This document shows positions 27,318 through 35,009 of a DNA stretch of 64,000 bases, piece by piece. Positions within the stretch are counted from its first letter, which is position 1; each line of letters begins with the position of its first letter. This DNA comes from Azoarcus sp. Its GTDB lineage: Bacteria > Pseudomonadota > Gammaproteobacteria > Burkholderiales > Rhodocyclaceae. Under the pieces are notes generated by a model, which saw only the letters and a program-made list of their open reading frames with translations, did not search any database and was not told the DNA's origin. Position numbers and translations under genes: made by a program. The stretch spans positions 26,727 to 90,726 of the forward strand of contig DYFV01000013.1 in NCBI GenBank assembly GCA_020725025.1. Reading direction: 5' to 3'.

Positions 27318-28940
27318 TCAGGTCGCCCCGGTCCGGATGTGCGCCGGCATGGTAGCGATCACCACCAGCTGACTGCCCTCGTCCCAGAAGTAGTAAATGC
27401 GCAGACAGCGCCGCGGGTCGCGCGTGTTGCCCCCGTTCTTGAGGTGCCATTCGACGGACACCTTTCGGTTGCTCCAGCCGAACGCAAAGCTGTCCGCCCC
27501 GCAGCGTTCGTTGTGGATGCCTTCGTCGACAGGCTTGCGCAGGTCGCTGCTGGCACCGTTGATCCGCGAGTCGCGGTATTCGTTGGCCAGCCAGAGCAGG
27601 CAGCGGGCGGCCGTTTGCGGATCGTCGAAGTCGGCTGACTTCGTTTCCCGCCGCGCCCGAGCCGACAGCACGACACGGCCACTGAGCACCTCGTCGCACC
27701 AATCAGCGAACGTGTCCCAGCCTTCTGGCAGAGGTATGCCCGCATCAGGCTCGTCGCCGCGCGCCTTGATCTGATCCAGCAGCTGGTGAATGCGGAACTG
27801 CGCGCCACGGAGCTGCTGCTCCAGGTTCTGCGCATGCTCCTCGATGGATTTGTGTTCGTCGGACAGCCACTGCTGCGTCTCGGCGGAACGTCGCAGGTCG
27901 TCCTTGAGCGCATCGATCTGCGCCTGGGCGGCCCGCAGCTGTTCGATATCGGCAGACCCCGCCTGCTTCAGGCGCTCGCGCTCGAAATCGAGACTGGCAT
28001 CACGCACGGCGGAGAACGCCAGCACATCGGTACCCAGCTGCAAACGCCGTACGCTCTCGTTGGCAGCAATCCACCGCAACGCGGTCAACGCCGACCGGGC
28101 GCGCTCATCCTCGGCGTTGTTACCGAGGAAGAACAAGCGATGCGCGAACGGGTTCGCGTCGTACGTGAAGCCGGGCATGTAGGCGCGCGCGGCACCATTG
28201 AAGACGGAGAGCGGTTTGCCCAGCTGCTGCGTCAGCACCCAAGTATAGTTTGCCGGAACAACCACGACTCGGGCGATGCCGAGGGTCACCTTCGCCAGCA
28301 GCTGACTGTTAATGCCGGGGAGGGTTTCGCGCTCGGCGACGGAGCAGACCATGTACGGCACCGGGCGTGTAGGGTCGAGGAGCTCGACGATCAGTTGCTC
28401 GGCCTCGTCCTCCGAGGCGATGTGCCATGTACTGCCGTCGAGCTGATTGCCGCCCTGACGCAGACCGCAGGCAGAGGCGATCTGTCGAACGAGCCCGGGA
28501 ACAGCAGGCTCGACCCTGAGCGTCGACTCGGGGGTGCTGGCGAGCAACCGCAGGCTGAACAGCGCGCTGGACGCACCTGGCGCGTGACCGATCACCACCT
28601 CGGTGGTCCAGGTGCGCTGCGCCACATTGGCATCGGGGCGGTCCACACGCAGCGCCCAAAGCGCACGGTGGTCGTCAGCGAATCCAGCACCAATGCAGGT
28701 GCGTCCGCCGCGGAGATGCTCGAACGATTGCCCATCAGCCGCCAGCGGAGGCAGCTGATCGCCAATCTGCAACGCTGCCCACTTCAGGACTTCGACTCGG
28801 GCTGCTTGTGCTGCTGTGGCCGCGTCAGCGCCAGCAAGTTGACCGGCGACGCGAAGCAGCTCGCGTTCGCGGACACGAGTGCTCTCCGGGAGCTTAACAA
28901 GGCGGGGACTGCCGGCGACGATGGGTTCTGGTGAGTTCAT
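27318..28940 (-). CDS. uncharacterised coiled-coil protein of the defence operon
   Basis: The product is 540 aa. Residues ~1-310 are a mixed alpha/beta region with no recognised domain. Residues ~315-395 are heptad-rich coiled coil (ERERLKQAGSADIEQLRAAQ through NLEQQLRGAQ). The C-terminal ~140 residues form a compact domain ending in paired beta strands (RRCLRIYYFWDEGSQLVV). That ending weakly recalls RelE/HigB-type folds, but catalytic residues cannot be named. It overlaps the helicase stop by 4 bp (ATGA), which implies translational coupling and a fixed ratio with the helicase. A scaffold or specificity role is inferred from the coiled coil only. Confidence 0.7.
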   Translation of the reverse strand: MNSPEPIVAGSPRLVKLPESTRVRERELLRVAGQLAGADAATAAQAARVEVLKWAALQIGDQLPPLAADGQSFEHLRGGRTCIGAGFADDHRALWALRVDRPDANVAQRTWTTEVVIGHAPGASSALFSLRLLASTPESTLRVEPAVPGLVRQIASACGLRQGGNQLDGSTWHIASEDEAEQLIVELLDPTRPVPYMVCSVAERETLPGINSQLLAKVTLGIARVVVVPANYTWVLTQQLGKPLSVFNGAARAYMPGFTYDANPFAHRLFFLGNNAEDERARSALTALRWIAANESVRRLQLGTDVLAFSAVRDASLDFERERLKQAGSADIEQLRAAQAQIDALKDDLRRSAETQQWLSDEHKSIEEHAQNLEQQLRGAQFRIHQLLDQIKARGDEPDAGIPLPEGWDTFADWCDEVLSGRVVLSARARRETKSADFDDPQTAARCLLWLANEYRDSRINGASSDLRKPVDEGIHNERCGADSFAFGWSNRKVSVEWHLKNGGNTRDPRRCLRIYYFWDEGSQLVVIATMPAHIRTGAT

Positions 28941-31900
28941 TCGACGGCCTCCGATGCATTGGCAATGTCGCTGTACGCGATGGCCACGCTGCCCCGCGTC
29001 TTGGCGATCAACTTGGCGAAGGGGTTCTGCACCCTGAGCAGACGGGGTTGGGCTCCACCGCAGTCAAACACGGCGTAAAGCCAGTAGCGCTCGCGCAAGA
29101 TGCAGGCGCGGGCCCACTCGTTCTCGGTCAACTCGATCTCGCCGACGCCCACACGGCCCTTCACCTCAATGCCGCGTTCTTCGCTCACGCGCTTGGACAG
29201 CAGGTCAAAGCCCGGGTAGTCGTTCAGGCCGGCCAGGCGTGCTTTGGGCGGCGTGGAAACGTCACGAACGTCGGCTCCCTGTGCGGCCTCGAAGGCGATG
29301 GCCACCTCGACCGCGATCCGCTCGACTTCGGCGTCGCGCGCCTTGATGTCGTCGGGATCAGTGGAAGGCTGAACCAGTGCACTCGCCAGCATCTCAACTT
29401 GGCCCGCCTGGATCAGTTCGACCTCGCGCCGCGCCTGAAGCAGGGCCTGATCGCGGCGCTGCGCCAAGCTCCTCTGCTGCGCCTTGATTCGGTCCAGCTC
29501 GGTATGGGCAGCCCGGTTGCCGTCGCGGGCCTTCTCGGTGAAGCGCTTTCGCGCCGCAGCCAGTTCCGACTCCTGATAGTCAAACGCCCGCTGCAGGTAC
29601 TCCTCGGTTTCCGTGAGCCGTGACGTGGCGCTCATTCGCTGCAGGTCCGCCAGCTTGCCGACGACATCGCGATGGATGTGTTCCTGCGCGGCCAGACGCC
29701 ACGTGTCACTCTGCGCGAGAAAGACCACGCTTCCGGGGCTGGGCTTTGGAGCCGGCTTCAGGAGCAAGAGGTGCTCGACCGGCGTCTCAATCAGCCGTCC
29801 GTCAGCGTATTGCTTCAGGCCGACCAGGCGCTGTTCGATGGCTTCCGGGCTGTGGAATGCAGGCAAGCCGGGATCAACGCCGCGCTCCACGCTGACGCGT
29901 GCGACGTGGAACAAGTAGGGCGCGGTAGCGCTTACGTCTGTAAAGATCGCGCCGCGCAGGGCCTGGTTGCGCGCGTTCTCGATGGCCATCGCCGACAGGC
30001 GCTCGAAGACGGGCTCGCCCGGATGCAGGAAGATGGCATCGCGCCCGTCATCCGGGCGGTACACGGTGAACCGGCTGCGCGCTGACTCGGGGTAGGTTTC
30101 GAGCACCGGCAGGATGCTGTCCAGCACCCCGCGCTTGCGCGGCCGCATGAAGAAGCTGTTGTCGAGATCGCCGACGAAGTCGATGCCGACGACGGGCGCG
30201 GCATGTTCGAGGTAGCGGCGAACGTATCCCGGCAGGAGGCGGCGCATTTCCTCGATGGCCATCGCCTCGCGGAGCTGGGGCAGATCGATGCGGACGTCGC
30301 CGCCCTTGCCGTAGATGGTCGCCTCGCGTGCTTCGAGGGCCTTGACCTGCTCGGGCGTGAGCTGACCCGCGAGCTCCAGCGCCTTCTTGTCGGCTTCGTC
30401 ATCCGACTCGACCGCGCGCTGGATGTAGTCGGTGATGGCCATGCCCTCGAAGATCCGGCCAACCACGTCGAACACCTTGTCCGAACCGAGTTGCTTGCGA
30501 ATCTCCTCCAGCTTGTCCAGCAGCGTCTTGATGACGCGGCCCTCGCGCGTTTTGCCTGCGACAAGGTTCACGATGGCCACACGGTCGCGCTTCTGGCCGT
30601 AACGGTGAATCCGGCCCATGCGTTGCTCAAGACGCGCCGGGTTCCAGGGCACGTCGTAGTTGAACAAGATCCAGCAGAACTGCAGGTTGATACCTTCGGC
30701 GGCAGCGTCGGTGCCGATGAAGAAGCGCGCTCCCTTGCCCTCGGCGTCGTGGGGGTGGCGGAAGCGCTCGACCTGTGCGTCGCGCTCCTCGAATCCCAGG
30801 CCGCCGTGGATGTAGGCGACCTGGTCGGCGTAGCCCATGCCTTCGAGGCGTCGCGTCAGGAAGTCCAGCGTGTCGCGGTGCTCCGTGTAGATGATGACCT
30901 TCTGGTCGCGGTACTGCGGCGACCGAAGTAGCTCCGCCATCCGCTCGAACTTTGACTCCTGTCCGCTGGCGTGGACCGCCTCGGCCAGTGCGATCAGCTC
31001 CTGCACCTGACCCCGTTCGTCGATGAGCTCCGCCAGGCTGGTGGCGATGAAGGCGCCCAGCGCTTCGGCTTCGCTTTCCTCGTGCTCCTCTGCGCCCGCC
31101 GTTGCGGTCTCCTCGTCGGCCGTCTTCGCAGCAAGGACGTCAACCAGCCGCCCCTCGCGGACCCTGCGGTTCAGCCGCTCTTGCTGGCTGCGCAGCTCCT
31201 CCTCGGGCACGCGACCGGACTGGATGTCATCGATCAACGCGTCGAGCTTCGCCAGGCGATTGCGGAAGGAGCAGAGCAAGGCCCACGTGCTGCTGGCCAT
31301 GCGCCGCTGGAAAACGGTCATGGCGAACCGTGCCGCCTGACGGTTCAAGAGCCGCGCCTGGTTGTAGTAATGGCGGATGTACGTCGTCGTGCGGTCGTAG
31401 AGTGCCTGTTCGCTGACTTCGCCCTGGGAGAGGTCGTAGCTCACGGTGTCGCAAAGGCGCTCGGGATAGAGGGCCTTGCCGCGGAGGTCGACCATCTCCT
31501 CCTTCACACGGCGGATGAAGTAGCGGTCGCGCGACTCACGCGGGAACTTGGCGAACGCAGTCTCGGTGCTGAACAGCTCGGGCTCCAGCAGCCGCCACAG
31601 GCAGTAGTACGGGTACTCCTTGCCCATGTGGGGGGTCGCAGTGAGCAGCAGGAGGTGGTGCGCAGCCCAGGGCATGCGCCAGTCCTCCGGCAGCTCGCGC
31701 ACGCCAGCGATTGCCTCGGCAAGACGGTAGCGGTCCGTCGCCCGGAACGTCCCGTCCAGATCGCGGTTCGCGGAGAGCTTGTGCGCCTCGTCGAACACGA
31801 CCAGGTCGTAGGGCACGACCTGAGGGTCGCGCAGGGCGTTGAACAGTCGCTGGGCGCGCAGGCTGTCGATGCTCACCACGACGAGATCGCTGCCGGCGCC

Positions 31901-32524
31901 GACAAACGGGTTGCCGTCCTTGGTGTCGCCGCCGGTCACGATCTTGAACTGCAGCTGGAACAGCTTGTGCAGTTCGCGGTACCAGTTGCCCACCAGGCCG
32001 GCAGGCGCCACCACCATGACACGGCGGATCGTCCTGCGCGACAGGCTCTCGCGGACGTAGAGGCCCGTCATGATCGTCTTGCCGGCGCCAGCGTCATCGG
32101 CCAGCAGGAAGCGCAGGCGATGCTGGGGCAGCATGCGTTGGTAGACCGCAATCCGCTGATGGGGCAGCGGGTCGATCTCGCTGATCTCGGTCGCGAACGC
32201 CGGGTTGAACAGATGCCCGTAGGACAGGCGCTCGCCCTCGACCAGCACGCGCAGCGCGTTCGCATCCCCCAGGAAATCGAGCCGGGGCGTCGCTTCGTGA
32301 GCGTCGCCGGTTGGCGTGTTTCCGCTGGCTTTCGCCGAAGCAGCCCCGCGAGCGTCGGACCGACCTGCCAGATCCTGCAGCTTGGCCACGCCCATCGCGG
32401 ATGGCTTGGATTGGCCGTTCTCCCACCGATTCAGCGTGACGAACGAGACGCCCAGCAGCTCGGCGAACTGCTGCTGGGTCAGGTCCAGTGTCTTGCGGAG
32501 GTGGCGGATCTGCTCGGGCTTCAT
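28937..32524 (-). CDS. SNF2/superfamily 2 helicase with N-terminal XRE HTH and C-terminal DUF3883-like domain
   Basis: The product is 1195 aa from ATG 32524. Residues 4-56 form a full XRE/Cro helix-turn-helix (DLTQQQFAELLGVSFVTLNR). The helicase core shows motif I DDAGAGKT (143-150), motif II DEAH (245-248), motif III TATPH (295-299) and motif VI QRMGRIHRYGQ near 645. The C-terminal ~100 residues carry a GFDLLSKRV ... GIEVKGRVG segment like DUF3883. It should translocate on DNA using ATP. It is the first gene of the island operon. The HTH may bind the palindrome in its own promoter. An in-frame codon at 32587 is rejected because it lies upstream of the -10 element. Confidence 0.88.
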   Translation of the reverse strand: MKPEQIRHLRKTLDLTQQQFAELLGVSFVTLNRWENGQSKPSAMGVAKLQDLAGRSDARGAASAKASGNTPTGDAHEATPRLDFLGDANALRVLVEGERLSYGHLFNPAFATEISEIDPLPHQRIAVYQRMLPQHRLRFLLADDAGAGKTIMTGLYVRESLSRRTIRRVMVVAPAGLVGNWYRELHKLFQLQFKIVTGGDTKDGNPFVGAGSDLVVVSIDSLRAQRLFNALRDPQVVPYDLVVFDEAHKLSANRDLDGTFRATDRYRLAEAIAGVRELPEDWRMPWAAHHLLLLTATPHMGKEYPYYCLWRLLEPELFSTETAFAKFPRESRDRYFIRRVKEEMVDLRGKALYPERLCDTVSYDLSQGEVSEQALYDRTTTYIRHYYNQARLLNRQAARFAMTVFQRRMASSTWALLCSFRNRLAKLDALIDDIQSGRVPEEELRSQQERLNRRVREGRLVDVLAAKTADEETATAGAEEHEESEAEALGAFIATSLAELIDERGQVQELIALAEAVHASGQESKFERMAELLRSPQYRDQKVIIYTEHRDTLDFLTRRLEGMGYADQVAYIHGGLGFEERDAQVERFRHPHDAEGKGARFFIGTDAAAEGINLQFCWILFNYDVPWNPARLEQRMGRIHRYGQKRDRVAIVNLVAGKTREGRVIKTLLDKLEEIRKQLGSDKVFDVVGRIFEGMAITDYIQRAVESDDEADKKALELAGQLTPEQVKALEAREATIYGKGGDVRIDLPQLREAMAIEEMRRLLPGYVRRYLEHAAPVVGIDFVGDLDNSFFMRPRKRGVLDSILPVLETYPESARSRFTVYRPDDGRDAIFLHPGEPVFERLSAMAIENARNQALRGAIFTDVSATAPYLFHVARVSVERGVDPGLPAFHSPEAIEQRLVGLKQYADGRLIETPVEHLLLLKPAPKPSPGSVVFLAQSDTWRLAAQEHIHRDVVGKLADLQRMSATSRLTETEEYLQRAFDYQESELAAARKRFTEKARDGNRAAHTELDRIKAQQRSLAQRRDQALLQARREVELIQAGQVEMLASALVQPSTDPDDIKARDAEVERIAVEVAIAFEAAQGADVRDVSTPPKARLAGLNDYPGFDLLSKRVSEERGIEVKGRVGVGEIELTENEWARACILRERYWLYAVFDCGGAQPRLLRVQNPFAKLIAKTRGSVAIAYSDIANASEAVE

Positions 32525-32551
32525 TGGGTGCTCGCGCGCTCTGTTGGCTGT

Positions 32552-32581
32552 TTTATAGCACACGATATATCGCCACAGCAA
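32552..32581 (-). promoter_or_regulatory. promoter of the defence operon
   Basis: On the minus strand TTGCTG (32576-32581) and TATAAA (32552-32557) are separated by 18 nt. The -10 element matches 5 of 6 bases. It sits 28 nt before the helicase ATG. This A/T-rich patch contrasts with the surrounding GC-rich DNA. Confidence 0.55.
32563..32572. promoter_or_regulatory. CGATATATCG palindrome inside the promoter spacer
   Basis: This perfect 10-bp palindrome lies between the -35 and -10 elements, where a bound repressor would block RNA polymerase. The first gene of the operon encodes an XRE-type HTH, so autoregulation is plausible. Confidence 0.5.
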
Positions 32582-32653
32582 TAGCACGCGGACTTTGCTT
32601 CAGCCACCGGTAACACCCAGATAGGGGTCTCATCCACTCTCGGGATCGCCCCC

Positions 32654-32872
32654 ATGACCGTCCGCCATCGCCTAACCGTCGCCCAGTACGAAGCCGTCCG
32701 ACGCGCGGCCACGCGCCCGAGCCGGGCGCTCGAGCCGCTGCCCTCAAACATCAAAGGGGCCGCCAAGCAGTCCGTGCTGGCGGCACTGGTTGCCCGAGGC
32801 TACGCCGTCAAGTGCTACCTGCCGAGGCACGTCGAGTACGTCCTGAATCGCTCCACAATATCTAGACACTAG
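32654..32872 (+). pseudogene. truncated DUF3489-like small protein at the island edge
   Basis: The reading frame is 72 aa. Residues 1-50 (LTVAQYEAVRRAATRP and LPSNIKGAAKQSVLAALVARG) resemble the N-terminal module of DUF3489 proteins. The last ~20 residues (YAVKCYLPRHVEYVLNRST) look unrelated, and the frame stops where a longer domain would be expected. It lies divergent from the helicase, just outside its promoter. It is likely a gene broken by arrival of the island, or else a short stand-alone version. The ~480-bp gap between the helicase and the SagB-type gene otherwise holds only the promoter and a weak hairpin (32876-32900). Confidence 0.4.
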
Positions 32873-33000
32873 GCAGACTGCTTTGCCATCCAGAGCAGTC
32901 ATTCTCCAGAATGGGACGAATGGCAGCAAAGGCCGACCTGCTGTCGTTGCCGGCAACGGATTGAGGCTGAAACGGGGGCGATGGGTTACCGTCGTTGCGT

Positions 33001-34587
33001 TTAGGGGGTGGCGTCTCGCTCAAGAAACGCATAACCGGACACACTGCTCAGTCGCCTGTCGACGAGGGCCTTGCCAACCGTGAAGTGGTAGAGATCCTGA
33101 AAGCGCTCGGTGTTGAGTCCGAGTGCCTCATGCACTGCGTCGTCGAAGTAACAGCCGATGCCGGTGCCCTGGACGCCGGCCGCTTCGGCTTCGAGATAAA
33201 GCACCTGGCCGAGCATGCCGGCCTCCCAGAATCGCTGGCGGTAAAGCCACGGGTGGGCGGCGTCGATGTCGTCGAAACGGGCCAGCATGCCGAGGCTGAA
33301 TGCCGAATCGGCGGCGATGTCCTGATGGCAGGAGGCGGTGGTCGCAAAGTCGCGCGCGTCCAACGGTGCCAGCAGGTATAAGGGCAGGTGTTCGGGGCAG
33401 CCCGGAACACTTGCCCAGAGCCAGTCTTCGCGCATGGCGGCGCGCAGGTCGGCGAGCGCGCCGGGTGCCCGGGGCAGGCAGTAGATGCCGGGGTCGAGGC
33501 CATCGACCCGATGCACGAAGAGCACAGGATGCACGCAGGGGGTTTCGTCCAGCACTGACCAGGGCGGAATCGCCGCGCGAGGGAGCAAGGCGTCGAGCAT
33601 GCGATAGAAGCGCTGTGCGCTGATCGCGGTGATGCCGTCGAAGGCCTGGGCGGAACGGCGTTCGCGAATCAGCCTGGTGACTGCGGCGCTGGACGCCGGC
33701 GCCAATGGTGGCAAGGGTGCCAGTGCGGTGACCGGGGCGGCCATGCGTGCCGCCTTGCGGGTGGCCGCCGCCACCATCGGGATGTCGGGCCAGTCGCGTT
33801 GTGCCGGGCTGAGCGCGTTGGCATGCCCCGCCCAGTGGGCGTTGGCGAGCATCGCGCGCACGCTTGCCGGATTGGGTGCCGCGCCGGGGCCGATCCACAG
33901 CAGGGCTTCCGGCGCTTCCCCCTCGGCGACGGAAAAATTCTCGGTTCGGTCGAGGCCGGTGAGGGTGGTGATGTCGTCGTCGCTCCATTCGGTCATCAGA
34001 CGCGTGGGCCAGCCGAAGATCGCTGCGGCGTAGGCGAGCGCAGCAAGGGCGTGGCCGCAATCGTGCTGGCAGTAACGGAATGCGCGCATGCCGTATTTCC
34101 AGGCTTCGCGCCAGTGGATGCCAGTGAGCGCCACCAGCACGCCACCCGAAAACGTGAGCGGTGCCGCCGCGCGCTGTTCGAGGCCATGCCGGTCGGGGCG
34201 GTAGTGATAGACGCCGGCGGAGAGTCCGGGCAGATCCGGGCAGACAAGGTAGCCCTCGGTCGGGTGGAGATTGCCGCTGGACGGGTTGCAGCGCAGGGCC
34301 CAGCGATTTCCGCCGTAGGACTTCCAGGCCGACAGACCGAGCGACAGTTGCAGCAGCTGGGCCAGATTCTCCACGGTCATCGCCTGCGATGGCCGACCGC
34401 CTGGGGCGAACAGGTCGTCCCAGCGCACCGGCAGTTCGTCCTTTAGCAGGGGCAGATCGAACTGCGGCGCGCCGTCGAAGCGACGGAAGGGATCGGGCTG
34501 CGTGTCCCAGTCGAGATGGCCAGGGCCGGGCGCGTAGCGGTGGAGGTGGTGTTTGGAGCGTTCGTGGTAGCTGCGAATCGGGTCCAT
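33001..34587 (-). CDS. SagB/ThcOx-type two-domain nitroreductase family dehydrogenase
   Basis: The product is 528 aa. It holds two nitroreductase-like FMN domains: residues ~60-260 (RCNPSSGNLHPTEGYLV, the SagB/ThcOx signature) and ~300-520 (IRERRSAQAFDG, GMLGQVLYLEAEAAGVQGTG). Enzymes of this class oxidise azolines in thiazole/oxazole peptides or act on small quinone or nitro compounds. No peptide cyclodehydratase (YcaO) or precursor peptide is nearby, so a RiPP role is not supported. The start MDPIRSYHERSKHH is retained from family pattern; no strong ribosome site is present. It is a single gene in a ~2-kb block between the island and nrdJ. The second domain may be non-catalytic. Confidence 0.8.
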   Translation of the reverse strand: MDPIRSYHERSKHHLHRYAPGPGHLDWDTQPDPFRRFDGAPQFDLPLLKDELPVRWDDLFAPGGRPSQAMTVENLAQLLQLSLGLSAWKSYGGNRWALRCNPSSGNLHPTEGYLVCPDLPGLSAGVYHYRPDRHGLEQRAAAPLTFSGGVLVALTGIHWREAWKYGMRAFRYCQHDCGHALAALAYAAAIFGWPTRLMTEWSDDDITTLTGLDRTENFSVAEGEAPEALLWIGPGAAPNPASVRAMLANAHWAGHANALSPAQRDWPDIPMVAAATRKAARMAAPVTALAPLPPLAPASSAAVTRLIRERRSAQAFDGITAISAQRFYRMLDALLPRAAIPPWSVLDETPCVHPVLFVHRVDGLDPGIYCLPRAPGALADLRAAMREDWLWASVPGCPEHLPLYLLAPLDARDFATTASCHQDIAADSAFSLGMLARFDDIDAAHPWLYRQRFWEAGMLGQVLYLEAEAAGVQGTGIGCYFDDAVHEALGLNTERFQDLYHFTVGKALVDRRLSSVSGYAFLERDATP

Positions 34588-34679
34588 GGCGGCGGCGCGA
34601 ACTCATTCGGAGTGTGGGAATACGCTACACGGATTCCGCCTCGCGCGCCGCATTGGGCGAGATTTCACGGTCGGGCTGG

Positions 34680-34838
34680 CTATGAGGCGCCCGGCTCGCG
34701 GCCGGTGAGCAAGGAATCGAACTGGGTGCGACCGCGTGCGATGGCGGTGTCCAGTTTCATCGCGCTGAGAAACGGGCTGTCGCTGGCGTCGTCTTGCGGC
34801 GCGAACAGCATCAGCTCACCGGATCGGTAGGCTGCCAT
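34680..34838 (-). CDS. possible small protein (52 aa), uncharacterised
   Basis: An open frame starts MAAYRSGELMLFAPQDDASD and ends in RTQFDSLLTGREPGAS. Codon use (GC-rich third positions) looks coding, but there is no ribosome site or recognised family. It could be the remnant of a longer gene. It is the only candidate in the ~400-bp gap between the SagB-type gene and nrdJ. Confidence 0.25.
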   Translation of the reverse strand: MAAYRSGELMLFAPQDDASDSPFLSAMKLDTAIARGRTQFDSLLTGREPGAS

Positions 34839-34950
34839 TCACGTTGTTTCACAGCTCAACGGCAGGTGACCGACGCATTGCCGCCTGAGTCTGGCAAGGC
34901 ACACAAGGTCGGCACCGGCCGATTACCTGCCAGCCAAATCCAGCTCGCAC

Positions 34951-34986
34951 AATGAAAAAGCCCGCCACCTCTCGGTAAGCGGGCTT
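34951..34986 (-). terminator. nrdJ: rho-independent terminator of nrdJ
   Basis: The arms AAGCCCGC (34958-34965) and GCGGGCTT (34979-34986) pair perfectly around a 13-nt loop. Read leftwards, the stem is followed by TTTCATT. It lies 24 nt after the nrdJ stop. Confidence 0.75.
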
Positions 34987-35009
34987 CTTTCACCGGGCAG
35001 TTACAGCCC

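Noticed and set aside
32587..32587. Upstream in-frame start of the helicase
   Set aside because: It is upstream of the -10 element, so it would not be on the mRNA; ATG 32524 begins exactly at the HTH domain.
32876..32900. GACTGC...GCAGTC hairpin as a terminator or attachment site
   Set aside because: Only 6-bp arms with a 13-nt loop and no T-run or repeat partner at the left edge.
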